A DNA stretch of 64,000 nucleotides, taken from assembly GCA_020081605.1 (NCBI GenBank), contig JAHREC010000013.1, positions 310,001 to 374,000 of the forward strand. The letters run 5' to 3'. The position numbers were made by a program, and so were the translations under genes. Below, in pieces: positions 1-10,685 of the stretch. This DNA is from Albifimbria verrucaria (taxonomy: Eukaryota; Ascomycota; Sordariomycetes; Hypocreales; Stachybotryaceae). The notes below the pieces were generated by a model, which was not told the origin of the DNA, made no database searches, and saw only the letters and a list, made by a program, of their open reading frames with translations. Each line of letters starts with the position of its first letter. Position 1 is the first letter of the stretch.

Positions 1-848
1 ATGGGTGATCGATGCGGAAGAAGAAGAACCAAAACGTACGATCTGGCTGCGTCAAGCCGAGAAATGAGTGCTGCCTGTTATGTACTACTGTCATGTTACA
101 CTCCCCAAGTCCTGAGGTGGCAGGACCGACGCCCACTAAACATTTCCATTGTACTATCATGGCTGCGCTAACGTTGGCCACAGAAATAGAATATAAGGAA
201 TCGTGGAAACTCACATGTTTTCTCTTGGGCTGTATTGTAACCAGTTCTCTCAAGATCAATCTGCTGCCACATCACCTTGCGTGTCAGACTGTGAACCCCG
301 TCACAACCTAAGATCATGTCTCCAAACACTGAAGAGCCATCCTCAAGAACTACCTTCATTCCTTCTGTAGTATGGTATATGGTCTTGACGTGTCTACTAG
401 TAAGTATTGAGGACTTATCCTGCAAACTCTCATATAGAATTCTCAAAAACTTGCGTCGTTCGAGTAGGAGAATGTCTTCGCCGTGGCTGTGATTTGACAG
501 TTAGCTGAAAAACGAACTAGGGATTTCAGTTAGTTAATTACTTTTCTTTGAAATAACCAAAGAATCCACTGTCCGAAATGACCTTGCCGTCCGGTAACCG
601 AGTGATCCATCTCAGGCAAGGCACACAAGCAGCTTTTGTGGCGGATAAACAACCGAGTTGTTGTAATATTCGGGCTCCATGAGGATAGATGGCGATGCTA
701 GCTCCTTCAGCAGGGTCGATCTCGTCACGGCGTTCGAGAACTACATGGTCGATTCCTGCCTTCTGCAAGCAGTGTGACGCCGTGAGACCGGCAATTCCCC
801 GCCCACAATGATGACTCGGAAGGAACAAGAGCTTGTATGTGTGTCCAT
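1..848 (-). CDS. FAD-dependent monooxygenase (PaxM-like epoxidase family), 3' end beyond left edge
   Basis: Reads leftwards from an ATG at 848 and is cut by the window edge. Seen: N-terminal Rossmann segment (RVIIVGG then [21 protein letters not shown]), the [14 protein letters not shown] segment, [11 protein letters not shown], and GCDGVHS (DG motif). Two introns are inferred, about 502-540 and 149-220, from GT-AG sites that keep the family reading frame; the third exon continues to base 1 with WKCLVGV and QHSFLGL segments. In this family (PaxM and meroterpenoid epoxidases) the enzyme epoxidises a prenyl chain before cyclisation. One base appears missing in the C run at 797-800, inside the GxGxxG glycine motif. 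The gene diverges from the methyltransferase across about 360 bp. Family call is strong; substrate is unknown. Confidence 0.85.
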
Positions 849-1023
849 TCGTACGGAGGGATTATATTAGAACCTACAGAACTCAGGAATTTGGTTGAGT
901 AGGCGGTGGCACTAGAGATTCACGACTCTAATATGATGTCGACCCTGTACGTCACTACTTGGTCATATCTCAAGATCATGTGATTCTTGTCCGTGCATAG
1001 TCTGGAAACCCTTTCGAGGAGTT

Positions 1024-1068
1024 CGGGCCGGAAGATGGGGCTGCTGGAACATGTTTCATGCCGGACCG
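1024..1068. promoter_or_regulatory. Two CGGNCCG palindromes in the divergent FAD monooxygenase/methyltransferase promoter
   Basis: CGGGCCG lies at 1024-1030 and CGGACCG at 1062-1068, between the two divergent starts at 848 and 1210. Inverted CGG triplets are the classic half sites of Zn(II)2Cys6 regulators. The same palindrome recurs in the other intergenic regions of this cluster. Binding by the regulator at 4951-6230 is inference. Confidence 0.5.
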
Positions 1069-1209
1069 ACTCCGCCGTGAGCACATGCGACTATAATAGA
1101 ATTACACCTGCTCACAAAATTGGGCTAAGAAATTATCGCGTAACATGAATAATATGTCGGCACCTCATAAGAATCTATTTCAAAGATCAATAAACCTCCA
1201 AATCCGCCA

Positions 1210-2376
1210 ATGACTTCTATCGACTCCTTATATGAGTCAGACGACTATCTTCTTAGTCGAGATTACTTGGCTTCGGCCAGGTGCGTGGTTACCGTAGTCC
1301 CCAGCGTGATAGAGTCTGATCATAGCAGGCTTAATCTTATGCACGCAAGTCACGGACGGTATAATATTCAGATTCAAATACTAATCTAATATCAGTATTT
1401 ATGGGTTCAAGAGGTCGGCTTTCACATTCACCCTTCTGTCCCTGCTTTGCAGCCGGGTATGACAGTGGCAGATGTTGCTGGAGGAACCGGGTGAGTGATG
1501 TAGCATGTAATTACAATATCGATAGATAACTAACGACTGCTTTGAACTAGTATCTGGGCGATGGATCTCGCACTCAAGCACCCTGATGTGACTTTCTATT
1601 GTTTTGATATCAATCTCGCACAAGCGCCGCATCCCAACTGGTTGCCACCAAACATGAAACTAGGTATCATGGACGTTTTGAAACCTCCTCATGATCAATG
1701 GCGAGGAATTTTCGAGTAAGTGATTGTCATTTTTCATGAATCCAATATCTAACTTACTAATCTAGCTTCGTACATACACGCCTCTTAATGTGTGTGGTGC
1801 AGGAAGATCCCCAACCAGTCGTGGACAATCTCATCAGTCTCTTAAGTAAGTATTTTCTTAACCTTTTATGAAACATGTTTACAGGATAGCTGACTGCCTG
1901 AAGAGCCCGGCTGTTACCTCCAATGGGGTGAATTAGATCACCCCAGCCATCGCTTTGATAAAGCTCGAGAGGATTATTCAACCACCTTTTTGGAGCAGGC
2001 AGGGAACTACCCTGCGTCATTAAGAGCCAGTGACAAGCGCCGGGATCCCATGTCAGTCACTTATCCAAAGAACCTTTAAAAATGAATATTCACCAAGTAA
2101 TGCAGATGGGCTAGTACGCTAGCGGAGAACTTTCTGAGGGGACAGTTACGCCTTCTTGCCAACGACTCTAAATACCGAGATCCACATCGATTGGGTTACT
2201 ACTGTGACACTGCCTTCATGACATGGGAGGAATGGAGAAGCAAGATGCCAGTAGGGCAGGCCGAAACATATTCTCAAATACTGAATGAAGCGAAGAAAGA
2301 AATACAGAGTTCACAAAGAGGCGTATCAATTAACATGAAGATCAGGACAGTTGTTGGACAGAAACTGCATACATAA
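1210..2376 (+). CDS. Class I SAM-dependent methyltransferase, intact, 281 aa
   Basis: Seven exons give one uninterrupted frame: 1210-1280, 1329-1344, 1396-1490, 1551-1715, 1766-1845, 1904-2051, 2106-2376 (846 nt, 281 residues). Exon 2 ends in a GC donor (GCAAGT), so intron 2 (1345-1395) is GC-AG; using it yields NLMHYLWVQEVGFHIHPSV, the usual N-terminal pattern of fungal tailoring methyltransferases. Motif I is VADVAGGTGIWAMDLA (SAM loop across an exon junction), followed by the acidic post-I segment YCFDINLAQAPHP and a PGCYLQWGELD segment. It lies head to head with the FAD monooxygenase and belongs to the same cluster. O-, N- or C-methylation cannot be decided. Among the few cluster genes without any frame break. 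Confidence 0.88.
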
Positions 2377-2854
2377 TGAGTTGAAACTGAATTTCCAAGA
2401 AAACAACATCCTGCCGCTCCAACCCATACCATGCTATAATTTGACAATCATTGGATTGTCAGGGCTGTGTAACCTTTCGATATCAGCCCGGATAGAAAAT
2501 GGTGAACCTTCCAATCCCATTGATTGCCTAAAGGTACCTTGATTAGCATATTGATATATGAAGTAACCTCCGGGTTACGCGATGAGAATAATGTGTATAA
2601 TGTAACTGCGTGTATCAAGGGCCAACACTAACATGTCTATCATCCGCTAATTTGGTAGAAATCTTAGGTACCTGTATTCGATCCGGGTTTAATTCTCAAT
2701 TTCCCGGTCCTGGATGCTACTTGCTCCTTGGCGCACTCAAATGTGATAGACCGCAAAACAGACCTGTCTTGCGGCCTTGTTCATGAACATTCATATGACT
2801 CATCAGCCTATTGCAGAGATCGCCGCTGGCAGCCATGCTTGTACATCAAGATCG
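2377..2854. other. Intergenic, methyltransferase 3' side to P450 3' side
   Basis: The two flanking genes converge here. Nothing recognised apart from short spurious frames; presumably holds both 3' UTRs and polyadenylation signals. Confidence 0.5.
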
Positions 2855-4551
2855 TCATACCAAATCGAACACAAGCTTCAGCTCGCCAAGACCCCAGGTG
2901 AAACGGTCTCGAACACTGTTTATGAACGCAGAGCCGTCATAGGCTTCCGGAAATCTGATGTCAAATCTCGAGATAATTTCAGCTATCAACGTGCGAATCT
3001 GCAATAGCGCAAGTGGCCGCCCGATGCAGCCATAAGGACCTAGACCCATGTTATGTTTATACCAGATGATGAGGCTTCGCAAAATTCAAAATTCTCAGGA
3101 TTATCCGCTTGAACTTACCAGTAGAGAATGGTGCATAACCAGATTTATCCTTAATAAGCTCCGGCTTGGTGGACCAGCGTTCTGGAATGAACTCCAATGG
3201 TCGCTCATAACCGATTTCGCACCGGCCTAAGGCATACTGTGGTGTAAAAACATTCATGTTGCCAGGAATGAACTGATTATCGACGACAATGCCTTCCGGT
3301 GGTGTAATGCGGATCAATGTAGTGGGTGGAACGGGATAAAGGCGCAAAGTCTCATATATAACGGCATTTAGATGAGATGCGTACTGTATATCCTGGTTCG
3401 CAAAGGAACCATTTCCTTGCTCAAGGAACCAAGTTCCTCACGCAAGAGCCGTATATGCTCAGGGTGGCGGGCAAGTTCGTAGAAAATATGCGTTAAGGTA
3501 GCTGCAGTTGTGTCACTACCGGCGACAATAATTGTTCTTGCATCCGCCTGCAGGTTCAACAGGTCTTGCGCCGTTGGATTAGGACCAACTTCGTTCAGCA
3601 GCACAGACATGAGATTTGCGGAGGCAGATTTACCAGCTCTGTCAGCAGCAATTTTAATTTCCAATTGTTCATCACAGTATTTGATAAATTTCCAGTATTT
3701 GTCTGTCAGACCAGGAATAGCAATCATCATCCGAAAGAGCCAAGTCGGCAGCTTCATCGACTGGACGTTGAGCGCTTCGTCCAGGAGCTCCACAGCCCAG
3801 TGCTGTGTGCCACGCTTCAAGCATCCAAAATCCTGGTCGAAACTCAGATCACCCATGACATCGAAGCTATAGAAGTTGAACCATTGAGCTGCATTTACTG
3901 TCTCTCCGGCACGTTGTGCGAAGAATTGCACAAGAGCTTTGTTATATCCAGAGACACGCCGTTCGTAGCCTCTCAGAGCTTTATTGCTGAAAGCAGAACT
4001 CCATGCATGGCGGCGTTGTTGATGAAATCGATGCCCTCGGCTGGTATGAATCGACTGCCGTGGAAAGTCCTCGTCGTACCACGTTCCTTTTCGGCATTTG
4101 CTTTGGGCGTTGTGCACAACAGGGACACCTTGAGGATGGACAATCATCAAATCCGAAGATCCCACACGAACGAAAGGCCCGTATTTTTGTATAGCTCAAA
4201 TGATTTGACATGCATATTCTGATCCTTAGAAACATAGAGAGTGAGCCAAAGGCTACTCAAAGCTGCCCAGGATGGGCCTGGAAAGCTTCTCAGGGGATGA
4301 AAGAAGAGACGATATGAAATTAGGCTAGTGAGTAGCCCGAGACCCAAGGAAAAATATAATTTGGCAAGAATCAGCCATGTATCTCGTAAGGTATCTCCGT
4401 GGGAGATCAACCTGTCCATTGCAAGCAATATGAAGCTCCCAATTAGGACTTGTACATATCTAATGCCGTGCATGTGATGTTCTCCCAGTCGAAAGTACAA
4501 TAGGTGCATTCCTACCCCAGCAGGAAACGCTGCCAGGAATGGTTGAGCCAT
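2855..4551 (-). CDS. Cytochrome P450 monooxygenase with N-terminal membrane segments
   Basis: About 539 residues. Start taken at ATG 4551 (MAQPFLAAFP); an in-frame ATG at 4581 is the alternative. The N-terminus holds several hydrophobic segments (GIRYVQVLIGSFILLAMD; LILAKLYFSLGLGLLTSLI) ending in YRLFFHPLRSFPGP, the proline-rich hinge of ER-anchored fungal P450s. I-helix is IVAGSDTTAATLTH (oxygen-binding AGxxT), the K-helix ExxR is YETLRLYP, PERW is present, and the heme loop is PYGCIGRP with the cysteine ligand. One GT-AG intron at about 3040-3118 joins PFST to GPYGCIGRP. Two single-base losses break the frame, in the T run 4184-4188 and at 3412-3414. Likely oxidises the cluster scaffold; substrate unknown. 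Confidence 0.88.
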
Positions 4552-4787
4552 GAAGATATCAATTCGTAATCTCTGCAACATTGCGATATTGACTGGTTTG
4601 TTGGTTGCCTGTTCCTTCCACGCATTCCACGATTGACAATATTCCCGTGGTAGTTTGGTCAGGGTCGGCCATAGAACTACCAAATATGGATATATCATAA
4701 CTCGCAACCGTTATTTGTGAACTACAGCTTACCTTTTTGAGATGCAAAGAGCTAGCTTCTTAGTTTCTTCACTGTACTGGTCGTGCT

Positions 4788-4815
4788 CGGCCCGAGGACC
4801 GCCAGTACCGGGCCG
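4788..4815. promoter_or_regulatory. Two CGGNCCG palindromes upstream of the P450
   Basis: CGGCCCG at 4788-4794 (within CTCGGCCCGAGG) and CGGGCCG at 4809-4815, about 240-260 bp upstream of the P450 start. Candidate sites for the cluster's Zn2Cys6 regulator. Confidence 0.5.
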
Positions 4816-4877
4816 ATCATGACGTGATCATGGAACTCTCATGTAAGTAACAGATATTCCTCGATTGGATCAAATTT

Positions 4878-4916
4878 CACGATCTCATTGCACGATCTCA
4901 TTGCACGATCTCATTG
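4878..4916. repeat. 13-bp tandem repeat, three perfect copies
   Basis: The unit CACGATCTCATTG is repeated exactly three times (4878-4890, 4891-4903, 4904-4916). It lies between the P450 start and the regulator's stop codon, so in the P450 promoter and the regulator's 3' region. Function unknown; could be slippage or a regulatory array. Confidence 0.9.
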
Positions 4917-4938
4917 CCATAACCAGGGATTCGGATCT

Positions 4939-4945
4939 CGGTCCG
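4939..4945. promoter_or_regulatory. CGGNCCG palindrome just downstream of the regulator stop
   Basis: CGGTCCG, about 390 bp upstream of the P450 start and 6 bp beyond the regulator's stop codon. Same palindrome as at 1024, 1062, 4788, 4809, 6999, 10284, 12034, 12158 and 16876. Confidence 0.35.
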
Positions 4946-4950
4946 TTATT

Positions 4951-6230
4951 CTATGGCGGCCGAGCAACAGTGCCCAAGCCATTGTCTACCTGCTCACTCA
5001 GATCCATGCATATATCGTAATTATTTTGGAAGAAATCATCCTTTCCAGCCGCCTGCTGCACAATGTCTGAGTTCCACTTAGCCAACTCAGTACTTACGCC
5101 TTCGAGGCCCTCCACTGCACCTTGGAGCAAGTGCCAGCTATTCCAGTGATTTGTAGTACTCAGATAATGCATTTCGCGCACACGTGCCTCTAGTGTTTGT
5201 AGGACAGGCTCCCACTTGGCCTTGAGAGTTTCGGGCGGAGATATCGGCACGCCCCTGCGCATCCACGTCAGATACTCTGTGATAGCGGATGATATTCCAG
5301 CCAGCTCCGTCTGAGTAGCGAATACGCTGGAGACGAATGGCGCAAACCCCGCGAGAACTGCGTCACAGGAGGCAGTGTTTGCTGAGTCGCACTTTGTCTG
5401 TGATGAAGACAAAGACGCTGAGTCATGCTGATGCTTGAGAGCTCGTAGTTCCTTCAAGCTAGGCATATGGTGGTATTCTCGTGATTTCTTGGCAAGTGCT
5501 AGAGGAGACGTGATGTGATTCGACTCGTTGGCAGTGGCTTCTAAGGCAACTTCATCATTGATTCCAAGCGCTAAGAGTCCGGGTTCGTGGCCGGTGGTGA
5601 CCACGAATGGGGCTGACTGGGGCTGGAATTACTATGAAAGAGGCCCTCAGTGTATGTGTTAGACAAATTAGGAACTTGCAACAGAAAGTCACTGCCTTGG
5701 TTTGCGTGACCGCCAAGCGGCGCAGAAAGAAAGTCTGCACTTTGACTGCCCTGTTGGACTTGGAGTGGCGGCGATTGCGATTTTAATTGCGACTGAGCTT
5801 GTGGTTGTGGTCGAGCCTGATCATGATTTTGCTGAAGTTGCTGTTGTGGCTGGAAGTCCTGATTCTGCTGGTCTTGGTCGTGGATTTGCTGTGTTGACGT
5901 GTGAGATTTGCTGAGCGGAGGAGTAAGGCTTGCTTTTGAATGTTGTGCTATGTAGGCCTCTGCCTTTACTTGTGTTCCACGACATCTATTAGTTGACTAG
6001 CTTCGAGACGGCATTCATCGGGGAGGTATCATAGTCGAGTACTCACGTAGTCGATCCTGTAAACGCTCAACAGTGTTGATGAGGTCAATCTTGCTAGGTC
6101 TCTGGGTTGGCGCGTATACACACGTATCACCCGACCGGCGGCATTTATCGCACTCGGGTCGCTCTCCGTCGCAACGGACTTTGCGATCACGGCATATTGT
6201 GCAAGCTGTGCGGCGCGCGGTCCCATTCAT
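4951..6230 (-). CDS. Zn(II)2Cys6 transcription factor, likely cluster regulator
   Basis: Start ATG at 6230. The N-terminus carries a full binuclear zinc cluster with spacing C-x2-C-x6-C-x6-C-x2-C-x6-C (CTICRDRKVRC, then ECDKCRRSGDTC), followed by a short linker and a probable coiled segment (INTVERLQDRLRE). An intron of about 60 bp (roughly 5989-6048) leads into a glutamine-rich middle (many Q/QQ between about 5700 and 5930), typical of activation regions. The C-terminal part, LGINDEVALEATANES onward, has no domain I can name. One base is missing near 5571-5578, between the Q-rich part and the C-terminal part. It sits among the biosynthetic genes and is the natural candidate for their activator; binding to CGGNCCG is inference. 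Confidence 0.85.
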
Positions 6231-7229
6231 GGCTTGACTGACTCCTTTCCTTTACTTTCTTTTGTTAAATTTCTGGTTTCTCTCCTCTTCTTTTCCTCTT
6301 GTCGGGCTTTCGGGTGGGCTTTTCGTCGTGCTCGGCTTGTGGTTAGGAGCAAAATACGGGCACAGCAATGTGGGGAGGCATTTATCGAAACACTAATTGT
6401 GACGGCATTCTGTGATATTTAACCACGTACATAACAGAGCTAGTTTCTAAACGGCCCTGCCGGCCAACATAGACAGTTAAACAGTGCTTTATTTCCCAGG
6501 ACGTATTCTGCTAGAAAAAGGGGTGAATGCGACTTTGCGTTGGCTCGCGAACATCTTTTCAGGGAAGGTTCGGGCAGCGTTGCATCTTGTGTTGGCCGCA
6601 CCTTTAAGCTACAGGAATCCTAGGATTAGGGACTGGCCGCCCATTCTTGCATCTTCATGGCATGGATGCGCAATATGGTGGCGGAAATAGCTTATAAAGG
6701 ATGCATCTATGTTTGCAAAATAAGATGCAGCCCTTTTACCAAGGGCGTAAAGACGAAGACTAAGTAAGAGGCAGAGATGCATTGGTCAAACTAACATCAG
6801 TATGGTCAGAAGTACTACGAGCGGGGTGAGCCGATCATACACCCAGTTCAGCAAGAGTTGCTGCACCAACTTGACCAACTTGGCGAGTCGGAAACCAGGG
6901 CTACATTATGCAATGTTACTGTGGTGTCGCACAAATAGGGAAGTTCAAGTGTATGGGTTCGTAAGATCAGGGCACACGCGTACAGCCTGATTCTCACCCG
7001 GACCGATAAACCATGCATGGTCCCGGCTTCTTATTCGATGTGTCGGCGTTGTCAAGCCTTACCCGAGATGCTTTGATTCTTAGAATCAGGAATTGAGAAG
7101 AGTCCATTGCATTCATATGCCATCGGTCGAAATCGCTCGTGCCGATATTGCTATCCTGGACTCAATGAACTCAGCATAGCCGATCCTCTCCTTCAACTCT
7201 AACACGTGTTGAGTAGCTATTCTTTTATC
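6231..7229. other. Divergent promoter region, regulator and acyltransferase
   Basis: About 1 kb between two divergent starts. Pyrimidine-rich just upstream of the regulator (6240-6310). Contains the CGGACCG palindrome at 6999-7005. No other gene recognised. Confidence 0.6.
6999..7005. promoter_or_regulatory. CGGNCCG palindrome upstream of the acyltransferase
   Basis: CGGACCG about 225 bp upstream of the acyltransferase start at 7230 and 770 bp upstream of the regulator start. Confidence 0.45.
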
Positions 7230-8785
7230 ATGGGTTCATTTTACAGTGTCCTTGGCAAAACATTACAGCCCCTGAAACTCCCCATACTGACCAGGTTCAG
7301 GATTCTTACGACTGGGACAATGCCCAAACCCTCCGTGATCAATCCCTTTCCATCACGCTCTTGTTCCAACAAGTCCTAGATGCCGACAAGCTTCACACAT
7401 CTTTACTCGAACTGATCGGTCGAGAGGGTTGGAGAAGGATTGGAGGGCGCCTACGTCTTGATGTATGTACTGAAAACAGCTTATCAGGATAGCTTATGGC
7501 TTTCTCAGGAATTAAGAGCTCATATATCGCCGATCTATTAGTCTTCGGGTCGTATTCAAATCTACGTCCCAGCAACCTTTACGCCACAGCGGCCGCCTTT
7601 CCAGTTCGAGACGGCCCACCACAACGTCTCAATTTACGAACATCCCTTTGGATCAGCCTTGACCTCCACCGCTGATTTGAACCGTCCATCCCTGCATGCG
7701 GGTTTCAATCACTTCCAGTCAGCTCTGGCTCGGGTGTCAAGAACTTTTAACGACTATTTGACTCAAGATATAGCTCCACTTGATATCCATGTCGTCACGT
7801 TCAACGATGCGACAATCATTTTCTTATCTTGGCCTCATGCAGCGTGGGATATGATGTCTATGAGCGGGATCCTGAGCGCTTGGACAGCGGTTCTGAATGG
7901 CTCCATCGACAAAGTGCCGCCGGTAGCTAACAAAAACCGAGACCCGATGAGAGAGCTGGAGGTTTCTGAGGTCAGGCAGCCTTTCTATCTGTATTCCGAA
8001 GTTCTCGCTGGTCTAAGCGCCTTTCGATTTGTCGGAAGAGTCTTGTGGGAGGGTCTGTGGGGCTGGAATGATTCAAGGCCGATTGTGCTAAGCATACCAT
8101 CGGCATATATAACATCTTTAAGGTCTAGTGCCCTGAAGAGTCCGTCGTCTCATCAGGAGGATGTTCCTTTCTTAAGTGATGGAGATCTCATCACTAGTTG
8201 GCTGACGAGGTTATCTCGAAATGCCATAACTTCTTCGACACGTCGCAACATCACCATTCTCAGTTTCTTTGATCTACGAGCCCGGCAACCACACATATTT
8301 TGCCCACCCCATCTGTATATTCAGAATGCTGCCTTTCCTCTACACTCTCGGCTTGATTCCTTTACGGCTCTCCATTCGGATACTGGCCTCGACCTGGTTG
8401 CTCGATCGATCCGTCAAGCGATTATTAACCAAACTACTCCGGAGCAGATCGCGGCGAATGCTCGATTCGGTCACAATGTGGTTCAACAGAGGGTAATCTG
8501 CCAGCTTATGGCAAGAGCGATAGCTACACTATTATTATTTCGAACTGGGATAAGTCTAAGTTTTTCGAAATGGACTTCTCGGGTGCTGTTGTTCAGGATC
8601 GAGGACGCAAAGACACGTCTAATTCATTTGGAAAGCCTGTGCGAGTTCATGGGTGGCCTTTCGGTTTCCCATCTGTACTCACATGTTGGTGTGTATTGGG
8701 CAAAGATTCAGATGGAAACTTTTGGGTTACTGGCACACCGAGAGGATTGACCACAGATATGATAAATAGAGAGATCACAATTTGA
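7230..8785 (+). CDS. BAHD-type (transferase family) O-acyltransferase
   Basis: About 490 residues. ATG at 7230 (MGSFYSVLGKTL); one intron 7463-7541 joins GGRLRLD to SSGRIQIYVPATF. The catalytic HxxxD motif is HAAWD near 7836-7850. The C-terminal part contains NWDKSKFFEMDFSGA, in the position of the conserved DFGWG region, here degenerate, as in several fungal members. Enzymes of this family acylate hydroxyl groups of secondary metabolites from acyl-CoA. Two single-base losses: C run 7269-7272 and G run 8491-8493; each repaired by one more base of the run. It converges with the dehydrogenase (stop 8785 against stop 8884). The position in the cluster suggests a late acylation step. Confidence 0.82.
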
Positions 8786-8883
8786 AGCCTTTTAACGACT
8801 ACAAACTAAACACATTTAACCCTCGATGTTGCATTGCAGCTCGTTTCGAGTTGCAACATCACGTAAGGTAACGTTCTGCTACT

Positions 8884-10083
8884 TCAGTAAATAAATTTCT
8901 GTCCTACAAGTTTCTCACTCAACTTCCAGAGCCGTTCGGCCTCGGTTGAATCTCTTGCCCAGGACTTCCATGTGTCACCCTTCCAAGGGTCAGCAACTCG
9001 GCACTCAGTCAGATATCCTCCGTTGTGGTCTGGTTCGTATGTTAGACTGATAAATCATAGAGTTTTGCGGATTTGTTCGGAGAACTTTACTCGTAATTTC
9101 AGGATCAAATGCAGCGTAGACATAAGTCGATGCACCTTCATCCGAAGAGATGATGTTGAAGGACTTCAACCAAGCATGAGGGTTTCCCAGGATGACGTCA
9201 AGCTCTCCTTCATTATTCGTATAAATAAGCTTATAGAACCACGGGCAGGCTTTGATATGGGGAGACAGATTGAATGAGGTGCACATACTCAAATTGCCAA
9301 AGTCCTTCTCGTAGTCCAGGTGTGATGCCAGGTTAGAAAGCACAACTCCCGGATTCACAGCATATGCTAAGAGCCCTGTCTTCTTGCCTAGCTTTGTTGC
9401 TAGCGAGACAGAAAACAAGTTATTTGCTGTCTTTGACTGGCCATAGCCTGTCCATTTGTTATATGATTCGCCATCCTAATTGATGCAGAATGGTCAGCTC
9501 TACTGTAGTCATTAATCCAGTAATTCGGGAGATAAGGTACACTCACATGAAAGTTATAGTCATCAAAACGAATCGGGTTCAGCCGGTGTCCGTCGCTGCT
9601 TACTATCACAATGCGCGGTTTGGATGCTGCAAGGATTTTATCCATAATCAAATTTGTGAACAAGAATGGCCCCAGGTGATTGGTAGCGAATTGAGATTCA
9701 AATCCATCCACCGATTTAGCCCAATCGGGAGCCATGATGCCGGCACTGTTAACCAAGACGTCAATGCTTGGGACATCATCCCATCCATTCACCTCATCCG
9801 CGGCAGTTCGCACAGCAGCTAGAGACATAAGATCTAGCGTCAATGTCCGAACGTTGACCTGATTGTGCTTGGTCTTCAGCTCGTCAACCACCTGTTTGTT
9901 CTTCTCCTCGCTTCGACCCGCTATGATGAGCAAACTTGGCTCGTAAGCTGCCAAGCTCTCCACGAATGCCTGCCCAATGGATTTAGGCGAAGCGCCGGTT
10001 GTGAGCACCACCTTTCCACGGATGCTGCTCGCATACTTGGCGGCGAGTTCTGTGGCTTTCTGGCTGGGAGTCGTGTCAGTCAT
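8884..10083 (-). CDS. Short-chain dehydrogenase/reductase, intact
   Basis: Start ATG 10083 (MTDTTPSQKATELAAKYASS). Cofactor loop TGASPKSIGQA, then LTLDLMSLAAVR, the NSAG motif (VLVNSAGIM), catalytic Ser region RIVIVSSDG, and YxxxK as YGQSK. Introns: 9476-9546; a second inferred after DFGNL; a third placing NHNGGYLTECRVADPW at the C-terminus, which ends QKFIY at 8884. No frame break is needed, unlike most neighbours. The family (NADP-dependent SDRs of the WWOX/retinol-dehydrogenase-like type common in fungal clusters) oxidises or reduces an alcohol/ketone. Likely a tailoring step in this pathway. Confidence 0.85.
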
Positions 10084-10685
10084 GGTGGTTTGTGTGTGAT
10101 TTTTCTTGCATTGAGCGACTAGAGAAGGTTTGAGAAAAGGAGGTGGGGAAGATAAGCCGTGTTTCGCACGTTTGTCATTGCGTTTCCTTCTCGGTGTTGC
10201 TCCTCGCCAGGTCCAATTTGCAAACTCCCTTCGTCAGACACACATGCTGATCCCGGTCACCCATCCCCTTACTCCGGTCAATTCGGCCCGAGGATATAAT
10301 TGCCGACTCTGAGACTCGTTACATATTCGGAAGCTTCTTGCCGAATATGCCCGTATATTTACGACGATCACATGCTCCACACGTGTAGCATTGAATCCTT
10401 CATGTGTGTACAAGGAGCAATATGAAGGTCCGAAGGGCAAGATTACCATGCATTTTCAAGGCCGTACTACGAATGTCGCCATACCTGTTTTGTACCCACC
10501 TTCTTGGCGAAATCTACCCAACCTGACGTTAGTAGATGCTACATTCACATACAGGGTGAACAATGGAATGGCACAACCCCAGTAATATTATTTGTGTCTT
10601 CGTAGTTGAATCAGACTCCGCTATTTAGGTTGATCTACCGGTATCATCGTATGTGTCTGCTATTGAGTATCTTGAATAAAACATA
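10084..10685. other. Intergenic, dehydrogenase promoter and membrane-protein 3' region
   Basis: About 600 bp; holds the palindrome at 10284 and no recognisable gene. Confidence 0.5.
10284..10290. promoter_or_regulatory. CGGNCCG palindrome upstream of the dehydrogenase
   Basis: CGGCCCG (within TTCGGCCCGAGG) about 200 bp upstream of the dehydrogenase start. The core TCGGCCCGAG is identical at 4787 and 16875. Confidence 0.5.

Noticed and set aside
3510..4222. Long plus-strand frames of 120 and 218 codons
   Set aside because: They lie opposite the P450 exons, whose motifs are unmistakable; antisense shadows.
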